Source: Acarospora socialis (Eukaryota > Ascomycota > Lecanoromycetes > Acarosporales > Acarosporaceae). Taken from it: a stretch of 64,000 nucleotides of DNA. The position numbers were made by a program, and so were the translations under genes. The notes beneath the pieces were generated by a model that was not told the DNA's origin, made no database searches, and worked only from the letters and a program-made list of their open reading frames with translations. Of this stretch, positions 46,685 through 60,000 are shown piece after piece. Position 1 is the first letter of the stretch, and each line of letters opens with the position of its first letter. Where the stretch lies: assembly GCA_025617375.2 (NCBI GenBank), contig JAMYGW020000001.1:3410001-3474000 (forward strand), written 5' to 3'.

Positions 46685-47007
46685 TGTTATAATTATATTT
46701 AAAGAGATAAGATATGAACTGACTTATATGTAAAAAGAATGTTTAACAGATTGTCTGTCAAGAGAAAGTTATATGATATCTTAATATGTTTGATGATGAG
46801 CTGATGAGCAAGCTTGATGAGCTCAACATTGAGTTGATGAGTGAGCTCAGTATATAGTCACAGTCATTTTTCTTATAAAAAAAATCATGTTCAACTTAAA
46901 TAACAATTTAAAAATTAAAGATCAGAATCATTTCAGATCAGCTTTTATATTTACAAGTATAAACTTTTAGTTCTTATATGAGAGAAATTTCTCATGAAAA
47001 CATTACA
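46685..47007 (+). repeat. 3' LTR of Ty3 element C (323 bp)
   Basis: Reads TGTTATAATTATATTT...GAAAACATTACA, followed by the TSD CTCTG at 47,008-47,012. Confidence 0.92.
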
Positions 47008-47330
47008 CTCTGTTACTTGTTTCATCTGCTATCTGATTCATTCTGTCAGATCTTAATGCAGTTTTTTTAGTTGAGTGATATTTAGAATTACTTTTTAACT
47101 TTGTGATTCATGTCTCTGTGAATCTCATTATATTTTTAAGTTGTAGTTATAGTTCATATAGAAAGATGTTTTTTCATGATTTCATTTTTTGCATTGTTGT
47201 ACACAAACTATATCATTGATAACAGCTGTACTCAGTTGTTCTGATTCTTGTTGATGTAGTGTTTTAAGTATATTTTCACTGTTTAACTCATTTATTTACT
47301 TTGTTCATCTGTCTGTAAATAATATATCAT
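47008..47330 (-). pseudogene. Element E: integrase C-terminal segment, fossil
   Basis: Minus-strand integrase end, isolated between C and F. It matches A at about 35,780-36,110. Confidence 0.75.
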
Positions 47331-47681
47331 TGTAATATTTTAATCTGAGCTTTCTTGAGTATGTAAAGCTAAGAGTTTGTACTTATTAATATAACAGCTG
47401 ATCTGAAATGATTCTGATCTTTAACTCTTAAATAGTTACTTAAGTTAAACATGATTGTTTTCATAAGAGAAATGATTCTACTATATAGTGAGTCTGCTTG
47501 CTGATCTTATTGTTGAGCTTGTTGAGACAGCTCACTTATGCAACTCATTGAGCTTGCTCATTAAGCTTATCATCAAGCATATTGAGATGTCACATAACTG
47601 CTGTCTGAATATTTTTTGAATATATATTCTTGACATATATACATCAGTTTGTTTTTAGTTCATTCTGACTTAATTATAACA
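47331..47681 (-). repeat. 3' LTR of Ty3 element F (351 bp)
   Basis: In plus coordinates it reads TGTAATATTTTAATC...TTAATTATAACA. TSD ATCAT lies at 47,326-47,330. Confidence 0.93.
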
Positions 47682-47718
47682 TCATTCTTTTCTTCTCAGA
47701 TGCTAGTTCTCTAGAATC

Positions 47719-47726
47719 TATATAAG
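47719..47726 (+). promoter_or_regulatory. TATATAAG upstream of the opposite-strand ORF of F
   Basis: Lies 41 bp before the ATG at 47,760, in the same position as in B and E. Confidence 0.5.
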
Positions 47727-47759
47727 TGAGAATATTCACATTGTTTGTTATCAGTGATG

Positions 47760-48180
47760 ATGCTTTCTAAAAATTTCAATCATCTAAGAATTGCAAAGAA
47801 AATTCAGATCAATGATGTATCTGCTTTGTTTTCTTGTGATTATTGTTTTCATTGTGATATTGACTGTTTTGTAATGAAATCTTGATCAAAATGCAACAAA
47901 TATACTTGTCATAATCATTTGTGTATCAGTGTATTGTGAAAGTCTTTTGACAGAACTTGTTTTTTGCTTCAAAAGAAAATAAGTAAAGCAAATAGTGAAT
48001 TGACAGTCAAGCACACTGAGCTTGCTGTACTTTTCTTGAAAGTTATATGTCTTCAAAAAATATTAAATTAAATGAATCACTGTGCTTTGCAGAAGATTGA
48101 CTATCTTGCTGTTGAACTTAATAGTGATAATGATGAAATTAAGAATGAAAATTCTTAAACAATATTACAACTTATTGACT
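47760..48180 (+). pseudogene. Opposite-strand ORF of element F, fossil
   Basis: Same start context (ATGCTTTC), Cys clusters, helix-prone middle and acidic end as in B and E. Broken. Confidence 0.45.
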
Positions 48181-48199
48181 CAATATTGTCATTCTTCTG

Positions 48200-51100
48200 A
48201 ATTAATATTGACTTCTTTTCTCAAAACATTGAAGTGTTCTTGTGCAGTTCTTGAGATTCTCTTTGAGTTTTTAGATATTTCTGAGATATTGTAATTTTTT
48301 TATTTTATGAGATAATAAGCTTCTCTACTAATCATTTTCTTCTTTAGAATGTTTTTAATTTTATATTTTTCATTGAGTTTGACAAATGTTTTAATGATTT
48401 GAAGTAATATGAATTGATTGCAGTGCTGTAACATGAATGCATGAAATACTGAGTGTATTCTCATTTTCTTGAGTAAGTCTAGCTCATAACTTATTTTCTT
48501 GATGTTTTATATGATCTTAAATAATTCAATGTTCTTGTTTTTCAGCTTCTTGCTTCTTTCTTTAATTTGTATGTTGTCTGTTCTTAAATATATTTTTTCT
48601 TCTTTTTTAAATAATTTTGCTGTTGTTGTTTGTTCTGTCTGCTGTTTAATTCATTTCATTAAATCTTGATACAGTTTCTTCATCTAAATAATATTTAAAA
48701 TTACTTTCTGACTTCTTGATCTGTATTTTCTGAGATTTTGTTATATTTCTGAATTGTAGTTATAATTCATATAGAAAGATGTTTCTTTCATGATTTTGTT
48801 CTTAGCATTGTTGTATGCAAACTGTGCTGTTAATAACAGTCATACTCAGTCATCTTAACTCTTATTAACATAATGTTTTAAGTATGTCTTTATTATCTGA
48901 TTCATTCATTTGCTTTGTTTATTTGTTTGTGAGTGATATGTCATCAATATTTTGTGTTTTATTTCAAGTTCTGCTGTAAGTGTTTTTTAAAACTTGCTTG
49001 TAAATAGTTTATCTCTGTTGATGATAAATTCTTTTAATAGTTCATGATTGTTAATTAATTCTTGCAATATAATATATATTAATACTGATGCTGTTGCAGT
49101 TTCTTTGAATGAAATGAACATTATATACTTGATCAATCTGTTCATTATAATTAATATACTGTTGAATTTCACTCTTCATGCTGAATTCTTTGATAATGAT
49201 AACTTTATGATGAAGTTCATAATAATTAACTTTCACAGTGCATCTGATGCATTTAGTTGTGTTACTTCATTATATTGTTTATTTTAATTAATCTTATTTC
49301 TTCAGTATGAATCACACACAGTGATCATCTTGATGACTCAATTTTTAAAATTGTTAATGTTGTGTCTTCTTCACACAAGATTCTCTGTGCATTTAATTTT
49401 TAGATGTTCTTTAACTCTGTTATAGTGACATATTTTAATAAGTTTTTCATTTGTCAAGAAAGCTTACTCTATCTTGTGTATTGCTGCTAAATTTTTTTGT
49501 GAGAATTTCTCTGTTGTCTTTGCTCAGAATTTTAATATATATTGTTTGTATGTCTTCATGATCAGATTGTCTGCTCAAGATATCTGTTTCATTATTTTTA
49601 TTATTTTTTCTGTAATGAATTTGAAATTTATAGTCCGTCAACTGTTTTGTTCAACAAATCTCTTGATTGAGTTGCTTTGTCATTGTGAAGTTTCTCAGAT
49701 TCTTATGATTCATATAGATCTGAATTGACTTACTCATTTTCACAAAATAAGATCTTCAATCTTGCAATATCTTCACTATTGCAAGAAGTTTCTTATCATG
49801 AATCTCATATCTTTTCATGAGTTCTGATAATTTTCTAAATTGATATACTATGAGTTTTTATTGTTCTTTCTCAATCTAATATAAACATGCTTTTATTGTG
49901 AAATCTGAAGCATTGATTTTCAGTGTCTTCTTGTATATTGAGTTGAATATTCTCAGATGTGCTGTTTCACTAAAACTTTTCTTTAATATATAAAACACAT
50001 TCTTCTGCTTCTTATCTCAATATTATACTTTGTTTTTGTATATTAAATGTGTTAATGATTCTGCAATTCTTGCATAGTTTGATATAAACTTTTAATAATA
50101 ATTCATTAATTTTAGAAAGACTTGTACTTTCTTGATTCTTTTTAATGTTGATCAGTTTCTGACTACTTTTATTTTCTTTAAATTTTTCTGAATCTGTTCA
50201 GATTAAATCACATAGTCTAGAAACTTCACTTTCTTAATTTTAAATCTGCTTTTTGACTTTTTCATGTACAGAGCTCACTCATTGAGTCTTGCTAATATCT
50301 TGTGCATATGCTTGCAATATTCTTCAAGATCTTCTGAATATATTAGAATATTGTTAAGATATGTGATCACAAAATTATTGAGATATTCTCTTAACATGTT
50401 GTTGATTAATTTCTGAAAGATAACTGAGACATTTTTCAGTTTAAATGACATAACAGTATATTCATAATGTCTGTATTTTGTACAGAATGTCATTTTTCAT
50501 TCTTTATCTTTCTTTATTCTAACTTGATAGTAGACATTCTTAAGATCTAAGCTCATAAATCACTTAGTCTTGTCTAATTAGTCTTGTAGTTATTCTATCA
50601 ACAGTAAGAAATAACTGTCTTGATGAGTTATCTTGTTAAGTTGTCTGTAATTGACACATAATTGTTTTTTTTCATTTTTCTTTGATATAAACAGAATCAG
50701 ATATCTTGCTGATGATTTTAATGATTTTATGAATTCTTTCTTGAGATTTTTGTCAAGATAAGTTTTAATTTTTTTGAGTTGATTCTCACTCATTGAATAT
50801 AATGACATTCACTTAAATTGTTTTTCATTCAATAGCAGTATTTTGTAATTTCATAACTTATATTTCAGTAAGTTCATCTCTGATTGTTCAGAGATCTCAT
50901 ATGCATCTTCAATTGTGTATATCTCTTTTGTAACTCAATCAATTCTTGAATTCTTTTTGCACAATCAAGACATTTCTAGCATTGCATCATATTCAATTGA
51001 TTTTATAATATCAAACATTATCTCTTGTGAATTTTCAAAAATTGAGACTTTCACACAGATTTTCTCATCAATTCTTTCAATGATTTCATTTGTCATTCAT

Positions 51101-53180
51101 ATGTTAGATGAACAACACACTCACTGTGTTTTCAATCTCAGCATGTTGACTGTTTTACAATTCATAATGTTACTGTTCACTTCAAAATTCATTAATGCAT
51201 TAATTTAATGTTTATTGATCATGATCTTGATTCATATCTAATGATCATTGTTATGTCTTTGAGACACTGTTAACTTCTTGCTCTTTAGTTTTGTTAAGAA
51301 AGTTCTTTATTTTTTGACTCACTCAGTCATTCAGTTCATCTTCAAAGTTTCTAAAATCATCTTAATTTTCTTCTGATCATAAAATTCACATATTTTAGAT
51401 TATACTGCTTAATATGTCTTTTTGAATGTAATTGAGATTTATAGTAATTATACTTCATCTGCAACTGACTTTCAAAAACTTTTACTTTTTGCAGAAATTC
51501 AAATAATATATACTCTTCACTGAAGATTCATCTGTCTTTATTCTGCATAATGTATTCTTTAAGTAAGTATATTTCAATTTTGTGATTCTTTGTTTTTCAA
51601 ACAAAAAATTTTAACAATACTGCATCATTACTGCTGAAATATTCATCTTTAACAGCTATCATCAGCTTTTTTAACTGATCATATGTTTTCTTTTCTTTTG
51701 TTCTTTTGCATTCTGCTTTTCATTTTTAAGTTTATATTTCTTGTTTAAGTTCTTGCTTCTCAAACTGAAACTTGTCTTTCTTTAACTCTTTGCATTAATT
51801 CTTTAAGTGCTGATATGCTTTCTTCAGTTTTATATTGACTTCTTATTTGTCAATCTCTTTCTGATTTATGTCTAAATTCAGTATTTGTCAAATGTTATTA
51901 CTGTAGTCTTCTTCTATCTAAATTTCTTAAGTATCAGTCTCTTTAATCTTGACATTAAGAATGTTCTTTTTGATATATTCTTTCATAAAAATAATTAATT
52001 CTTTCTTGTAAATTGATTGATCTGTTGTGTTATATTCATCTTTTATATCTTTGTGTAATCTCTGAGAGTATCATTTAACTCTGTCTTTTGTATTTATGTG
52101 TACTCTGTATATATTATTGTAACAAATTGTTCAGTTGAGAGTGTCATGCACTATGTGTATATTCTTTTTGACTATCACTACAATATTTTTTCTTTTTATT
52201 TAAGATCTGTTACATTCTCAAACAAGATGTCTGAATTTTCTGCAGTTATAATACATTCATATTTTGTTTTGCAATGTCATCTGAGACTTAATGAATCACT
52301 CTGTCTGACATTCAAACTCTGTTCATTTAGTCTTTCATGATTTCTGATGATACTTTTTAATTGTATTGAGATTTATAGAATTTGTCTTTTTATATTTTAT
52401 TGATGAAACATATCATCTTGTTCACAATCAAAAGCTTTCTTCTTGATCTTTTATCATAGATAACATTCAATATTTTTTTTGTTTTATCTGTTGTTTTTAT
52501 TGATGACTATTAATATTGATATTCAGATCAATCATTTTCTGAAGATTGTCTGATTGTTCTGCTTAAATTATTTTGTCTTTAATGAACTTTTTCAACTCAC
52601 AATAGTACTGATAGATGAGTGCTTCATCATTTTATTTGATAAGTGTCACTAATCACTGAAACTCTGTGATGTATACTGTCACTGATTCATTCTGTTGCAA
52701 GATATAAACTTATTTTTTTGCTGCTTTTTTTTCATTAATCACTCTGAAGACTTTTCTGAGTTCTTTTTTAAACTGTTCATAGTCATTGAACATAGACTTC
52801 ACATTTGCATTGCATTCTTCATATCTCTTTTCTAGAAACTCATGTAGCTTGAAATTAATTCAGTCAAAAACTGCATTCACAAGATAGATTGTTGCAAACA
52901 GTGTTTTTTCTTGATTGATTTGAAACTTTGATTAATTGAATTCAATATATAGATTGAACTTAGTCACAAAGACTCACAGCTTTTCTCACTCTTCATTAAA
53001 GATATTCAGTATCTGTATCTTGAATGCACTCAGAGATAGTTGTATGATCTGAATTGACATTATCACTGATTGTGTCATTATTTTATCTGAAATAAATGAT
53101 AGAGATGAATTCACTTGAACTTGTTTCAAAATTAAAGTTGAGACATTCTTCTGTGTGTCAGACATTATACTTGTTATATT
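48200..53180 (-). pseudogene. gag-pol region of element F, fossil
   Basis: Minus-strand gag, charged linker (about 52,000-51,400), protease, RT (a 72-codon open piece at 50,275-50,493 holds the YxDD-type region), RNase H, integrase and chromodomain-like end. Broken. Confidence 0.78.
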
Positions 53181-53196
53181 ATAAGAATGTTCAAAG

Positions 53197-53547
53197 TATA
53201 ATATTCTAATTTAAGCTTTCTTGAGTATGTAGAGTTAAGAATTTGTGCTTATTGATATAACAGCTGATCTGAAATGATTCTGATCTTTAACTCTTAAATA
53301 GTTACTTAAGTTGAACATGATTGTTTTCATAAGAGAAATAATTTTATTATATAATGAGTCTGCTTGCTGATCTTGTTGTTGAGTCTGTCAAGACAGTTTG
53401 CTCATGCAACTCATTAAGCTTGCTTGTTAAGCTCATCATTGAGCATGTTAAGATGTCACATGACTGCTGTTTAAATATCTTCTGAATATATGCTCTCTGC
53501 ATATATGCATAAGTTTGTTTTTAGTTCATTTTGACTTAACTGTAACA
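53197..53547 (-). repeat. 5' LTR of Ty3 element F (351 bp)
   Basis: The partner of 47,331-47,681, of equal length, followed by the TSD ATCAT. Confidence 0.92.
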
Positions 53548-56500
53548 ATCATCAACATTTTATGTTTTATTTTAAGTTTTGCTGTGAGCATTTTTCAAAA
53601 TCTGTTTATAAACAGTTTGTCTCTGTTAGTGATAAATTCTTTTAATAGTTTATAATTGTTAGTCAATTCTCACAGTATAATATATGTCAATACTGATGCT
53701 GTTGCAGTTTCTTTGAATAAAATAAACATTGTGTATTTGATTAATCTGTTCATTATGATCAATATATTATTGAATTTTATTTTTCATGTCAGATCTTTTG
53801 ATAATAATAACTTCATAATAAAATTCATAATAACTGACTTTTATAATGCATCTGATACATTCAGTTGTGTTATTTTGTTATATTATTTATCTTAATTGAT
53901 TCTATTTCTTCAGCATGAATTGTATACAGCAATCATTTTGATAATTTAATTTTTAAAATTGTTAATATTGTGTTTTCTTCACATTAAATTCTCAGTGCAT
54001 TTGACTTTTAAATGTTTTCTGACTTCACTGTAATGATATATTTTAATGAATTCTTTATTCATTAAGAAAATTTACTTCATCTTATGTGTTGCTGCTAAGC
54101 TCTTTGTGAGAATTTTATTTTTATTTTTACTCAAAATTTCAACATATATTATCTGTACTTCTTCATGATCAGATTGTCTATTTAAGATATTTGCTTCATT
54201 ATTCTCATTATTTTTTTTGTAATGAATCTGAAATTCATAATCTACTAACTGTTCTGTTCAACAAATCTGTTATTAATTAAATTATTTAATTATTATGAAG
54301 TTTCTTAAATTCTTATGATCTATATAGATCTAAATTGACTTGTTTATTTCTGTAAAATAAGATCTTTAATCTTGCAGTGCTTTCACTATTACAAGAAGTT
54401 TCTTGTCATGAATCTTATATTTTTTCTTGAATTCTGATAGTTTTCTAGATTGATATACTATGAATTTTTGTTGTTCATTCTCAATCTGATATAAACATAC
54501 TTTTATTGCAAAATGTAAAGTATTGATCTTCAGTATCTTTTTGTATGCTGAATTAAGTATTTTTAAATGTACTGTTTCACTAAAACTTCTTTTTAATGTG
54601 TGAAATGTATTTTCTTGATCTTTTTTTCAATGTTATTCTTCACTTTTGTGTGTTAAACATATTAATGATTTCACAATCTTTGCATATTCAGATACAAACT
54701 TTCAATAATAGTTTGTTAATTTTAGAAAAATTTATACTTTCTTGATTCATTTCAGTGTTGATCAGTTTCTAATTGCTTTTATTTTTTTTAAATTTTTCTT
54801 AATCTGTTCAGATCAAATTACATAGTTTAAAAATTTAATTTTCTTGATTTTAAATCTGTTTTTTAACTTTTTCATGTACAAAACTTTCTCATTGAGTTGT
54901 GTCAATATTTTGTGCATATGTTCTCAGTACTCTTCAAGATTCTCTGAGTATATCAGAATATCATCAAGATATATGATCATAAAATCATTGAGATATTTTC
55001 TTAACATATTATTGATTAATCTTTGAAAAATGACAGAAACATTCTTCAGTTCAAATAACATAATAATGTATTTATAATGTTTATATTGCATTCAGAATAT
55101 CATTTTTCATTTTTTATCTTTTTTCATTCTAACTTAATAGTAAGTCTTCTTGAGATCTAAACTTGTAAATTATTTTGTTTTGTTTAATTAATCTTGCAAC
55201 TCTTCTATTAACAGTAAAAAATAACTGTCTTGATGAATTATCTCATTGAGTTATTTATAATCAACACATAATTGTTTCTTGTCATTCTTCTTTGATATGA
55301 ACAGAATTGAATATTTTGTCAATGATTTCAATGATTTTATGAATTTTCTTTTAAGATTCTCATCAAGATAAACTTTAACTTTCTTGAGTTAATTCTTGTT
55401 CATTGAATATAATAACATTTACTTAGATTGCTTTCTGTTCAATAGTAATATTTTGTGATTTCATGATTTATATTCTGATAAGTTCATTTCTGATTGTTTG
55501 AAAATCTTGTATGTGTTTTTGATTGTGCATATTTCTTTTGTAATTCAGTTAATCTTTGAGTTTCTTTCACATAATCAAGACATTTCTAGTACTGTATCAT
55601 ATCTCATTGACTTTATAATATTAAACATTATCTCTTGTGAATTTTCAAAAATTAAAAGCTTCACACAAACTTTCTCTTTTATTCTTTTTATGACTCTGTT
55701 GATCATTTATATGTTGAATAAACAGTATACTTACTGCATTATTAATTTTAACATCTTAATGATTCTTTGATTCATAAAATTATTGTTCACTTCAAAATTC
55801 ATTAATGCATTAATTTGATGTTCATTGATCTTAATTTCAATTCATATTTGATGATCATTGTTATTTCTTTGAGACATCACTAGCTTCTTGTTCTCTAGTC
55901 TTATTGAGAAAGCTTTTTATTTTTTAATTCACTTAATCATTCAGCTCATCTTCAAAGTTCTTAAAATCATTTGAATTTTCTTCTGATCATAAGATTCACA
56001 TATTTTAAACTATATCACTTAATATGTTTTTTTAAGTGTAATCAGAATTTATACTAATCATACTTTATCTGCAACTGATTCTTAAAGACTTTTACTTTTT
56101 GCAGAAATTCAAATGACATATATTCTTTACTGAAAATTCATCTTTCTTTATTCTGCATAATATATTCTTCAGATAAGTATATTTTAATTTTGTGACTTTT
56201 TATTTTTTATACAAGAAATTTAAACAATGTTGTATCATTATTGTTGAGACATTTATCTTTAACAGCTATCATCAGCTTCTCTAACTGATCATATGTTTTT
56301 TATTTTTTTACATTCTTATATTGTACTTTTTATTTTCTGACTTACATCTCTTGTTCAAGCTTTTACTTTTTAAATTAAAGTTTTTCTTCTTTTAACACTC
56401 TGTGTTGATTTTCTGAGTGCTGATATATTATTTTTAATTTTATATTGATTTTTCATTCATCAATTTCTTTCTGATTCACATTCAAATTCAGTGCTTATTA

Positions 56501-56723
56501 GATATTATCATTGTAGTTTTCTTTTATTTAAGTTTTTTAAGTATTAACTTCTTTAATCTCAGTATCAAGATTCTCTTTCTTGATAAGAGTAACTAATTCT
56601 TTTTTGTAAATCAATCTGTTACATTCATCTTTGTCTTTCTTTTTTAACTTCTGTGAATATCATTCAGCTTTATCTTTGTCACTTATGTGCACTCAACACA
56701 GATCATCATAACAAACTGTTCAG
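53548..56723 (-). pseudogene. Element E: integrase, RNase H, RT, protease and part of gag, fossil
   Basis: Minus-strand coding remains continuing from 47,330 across F and ending in the gag knuckle area where the G LTR begins. Confidence 0.8.
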
Positions 56724-57075
56724 TGTTATAATTATACTCAGAAAAATAAAGTACAGACTGACTTGTACACAGAAAAAGTGTTTAATAAATTGTCTGTTAA
56801 GACAGAAGTCATGTGGCATCTTAATATGCTTAATGATGAGTTTGATGAGCAAACTCAATGAGTTGCATAAATGAGTCAACTCAACAAACTCAACAGCAAG
56901 ATCAGCAAATAGACTCAGTATATAGTTACAGTCATTTTTCTTATGAAAAGAATCATGTTCAACTTAAATAACAATCTAAAAATTAAAGATCAGAATTATT
57001 TCAGATCAGCTTTCATATTTATAAGTACAAACTTTTAATTCTTATATGAGAGAAATCTTCTGTGAGAACATTATA
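56724..57075 (+). repeat. 5' LTR of Ty3 element G (352 bp)
   Basis: Reads TGTTATAATTATACTC... to 57,075. The 5 bp before it are TTCAG, which do not recur after the 3' LTR. Confidence 0.9.
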
Positions 57076-57089
57076 CTTTGAACACTCTT

Positions 57090-60000
57090 ATGATATAAAA
57101 AGTATGATGTCTGACACACAGAAGAATGTCTTAATCTTGAACTTATTTTTATTATTTACTTCAGGTAAAATAACAGCACAATTAATGATAATGTTAATTC
57201 AAGCTATACAACTATCTCTGAGTGCATCTAAGATACAGATACTGAATATTTTTGATAAAGAATGAGAAAAGCTGTAAGTTTTTGTGACTAAACTCAATCT
57301 ATACATTGAATTCAATCAACTGAAGTTTCAAACTAATCAAGAGAAAATACTGTTTGCAACAATTTATCTGATGAATGCAGTTTTTGATTGAGTTGATTTT
57401 AGATTGCATGAGTTTCTAAAAAAAAGATATAAAGAGTGCAACAATAACACAGAGTTCATGTTTAACAACTACAATCAGTTCAAAGAGAAACTGAAGAAAG
57501 TCTTCAGAGTAATTGATGAGAAAAAAGCAGCAAAAAAATGAATTTATATCTTGTGACAAAGTGAATCAGCAGCAGTATACATCATAAAGTTTCAGCAATT
57601 AGTGACACTTATCAGATGAAATGATGAGACACTTATTTATCAGTATTATTATAAATTGAGAGAGTTCATCAAAGATAAAATAGTCTGAGTAAAATAATCA
57701 GACAATCTTCAGAAAATGATTAATTTAAGTATCAACATTGACAGTTATCAATGAAAGCATTAAATGAAGTGCAAGAAGTATTGAATGTCATTTATAATAA
57801 AAGATTAAGAGAAAAGCTTCTGACTGTGAATGAAAAGATATACTTTATTAATACAATATAGAGAAATAAATTTTATAAATCTCAATATAATCAAGAAGCA
57901 TCATCAGAAGTTATGAAAGACTAAATAAGTGAAGTTTGAATGCTGAACAAAGTGATTCAATAAGTTTTAGATGACATTGTAAAACAAGATACAAATGTAT
58001 TATAACTGTAAAAAATCTGAACATCTTGTCTGAGAATACAACAGATCTTGAATAAATAGAAAAGATATTGCAGCAGTAACAGTTAAAACAAAAATAAAGA
58101 AATTAAGTATAGTACATGATGTTCTAAGTTGAACAGTCTGTTATAATGATCTGTGCTGAGTACATATAAGTAATAAAGACAGAGTTGAATTATACTTATA
58201 GAAGTCAAGAAAAAAGACAAAAACAGATGCAACAAACTGATCTACAAAAAAGAATTAACTATTTTTATCAAGAAAGAAGATCTTGATGCTGAGATTGAAG
58301 AAATTAATACTTAAAAAATTCAAATAAAAGAAAACTACAATAATAATATCTGACAAGCACTGAATTTGAATGCAGATCAGAAAGAAATCAATAAATGAGA
58401 AATTAATATAAAATTAAAGATAATATATCAACATTTGAAGAATCAATACAGAGTGTTGAGAGAAAAAAAGCTTCAGTTTAAAAAACAAGAGCTTGAATAA
58501 GAGATATAAGTTAAGAAATGAAAAGTGCAATATAAGAATGCAAAAAAACAAAAGACATATGATCAGTTAAAGAAGTTGATGATAGCTGTTAAAGATGAAT
58601 GTCTCAATAGTGATGACATGATATTGTTTAAATTTCTTGTGTAAAAAACAAAGAGTCATAAAATTAAAATATACTTACTCAGAGAATATATCACACAGAA
58701 TGAAGACAGATAAATCTTTAATGAAGAATATATATTATCTGAATTTCTGCAAAGAGTAAAAGTCTTAAAGAGTCAGTTGCAGATAAAATATGATTAATAT
58801 AAATCTCAATTACACTTAAAAAAATGCATTGAGCAATACAGTTTAAAGTATATGAATCTTATGATCAAAAAAGAATTCAGATGATTTTAAGAACTTTAAA
58901 GACAAGTTAAACAATCAAAAAAGTCAAAAAACAAAAAGTTCTCTTAATAAGATTAGAGAACAAGAAGCTAGTGATATCTCAAAGAAACAACAATGATCAT
59001 CAGATTTGAATTCAAATTGAGATTAATGAATATCAGATCAATGCATTGATAAATTTTAAAGTAAATAGTAATGTTATGAACTGCAGAATTATCAAGATAT
59101 TAAAGTTAAAGATATGATGAGTGTGCTGTTCATTCAACATACAAATGATTAATGAAGTCATGAAAAGAATAGAGAAGAAAATCTATGTAAAAGTCTCAAT
59201 TCTTGAAAATTCACAAGAGATAATGTTTAACATTATAATGTCAATGAAATACAATGCAGTACTAAAAATGTCTTAATTACACAGAAGAAATCTGAAGATT
59301 GACTGAATTATAAAAGAAATATACATAGTCAAAGACACATACAAGATTTCTGAACAATCAGAAATGAGTTTATTAGAGTATAAGTTATGAAATCATGAGA
59401 TATCACTATTGAATGAAAAACAATTTAAGTAAATATCATTATACTCAATGAATAAAAATTAACTCAAGAAAGTTAGAACTTATCTTGATGAGAATCTCAA
59501 GAGAAAATTCATAAAATTATTGAAATCATCAACAGAATACTCAATTCTGTTTATATCAAAAAAGAATAAAAAAAAATGATTATGTGTTAACTACAGACAA
59601 TTCAACAAGATAACTCATAGAAATAGTTATTCTTTACTGTTGATAAAAGAATTACAAAATTAATTAGAAAAAGTCATATAATTCATGAGCTTAGATCTCA
59701 AAAAGATCTATTATTAAGTCAGAATGAAAGAAGATAAAAAATGAAAAATGACATTTTGAATATAATATAAACATTATAAATACACTATTATGTTGTTTGA
59801 GCTGAAGAATGCTTTCATCATCTTTTAAAGATTAATTAATAATATATTGAAAGAATATCTTAATGATTTTGTGATCACATATCTTAATAATATTCTGATA
59901 TATTCAGAGAATCTTGAAGAGTATCAAGAGTACATGCACAAGATATTGATAAGACTCAATGAGAAAGTCTTGTACATGAAAAAGTCAAAAAACAAATTCA

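Larger units (their letters stand above)
16594..47007 (+). mobile_element. Ty3/gypsy-type element C, fossil, interrupted by two LINEs, B and D
   Basis: Plus-strand element with matching LTRs and a perfect 5-bp TSD (CTCTG), inserted in E. Its own sequence is 16,594-19,708, 20,711-21,133, 26,028-26,889, 39,016-40,098 and 46,321-47,007, about 6.1 kb in all. Order: LTR, gag (about 16,940-18,780), protease, RT (19,300-19,708 and 20,711-20,960), RNase H (split by a LINE at 21,133), integrase (split by B at 26,889), chromodomain-like end (about 39,770-39,940), the opposite-strand ORF (split by D) and the LTR. It is broken, with dozens of breaks, and more decayed than A and B. Confidence 0.9.
47331..53547 (-). 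mobile_element. Ty3/gypsy-type element F, fossil (6,217 bp)
   Basis: Minus-strand element with 351-bp LTRs and a perfect TSD ATCAT (47,326-47,330 and 53,548-53,552), inserted in the integrase region of E. On the minus strand: gag about 53,180-51,310, RT about 50,800-50,150, RNase H about 50,040-49,580, integrase about 49,450-48,750, chromodomain-like end about 48,400-48,200. No other element is nested in it. Broken, with dozens of breaks. Confidence 0.93.
15077..56723 (-). mobile_element. Ty3/gypsy-type element E, fossil in three segments (15,077-16,593; 47,008-47,330; 53,548-56,723)
   Basis: Minus-strand Ty3-like element split by C and F and abutted by G. The 3' LTR lies at the left. Going right come the opposite-strand ORF, the chromodomain-like end (about 16,160-16,350), the integrase (end at 47,008-47,330, the rest at about 53,560-54,060), RNase H (about 54,150-54,700), RT (about 54,780-55,400), protease, and gag up to 56,723. 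The gag start and the 5' LTR are not present on the far side of G. The segments add up to about 5.0 kb against about 6.1 kb for its relatives. It is broken, with dozens of breaks, and is the oldest Ty3 layer here because three relatives are inserted in it. Confidence 0.8.
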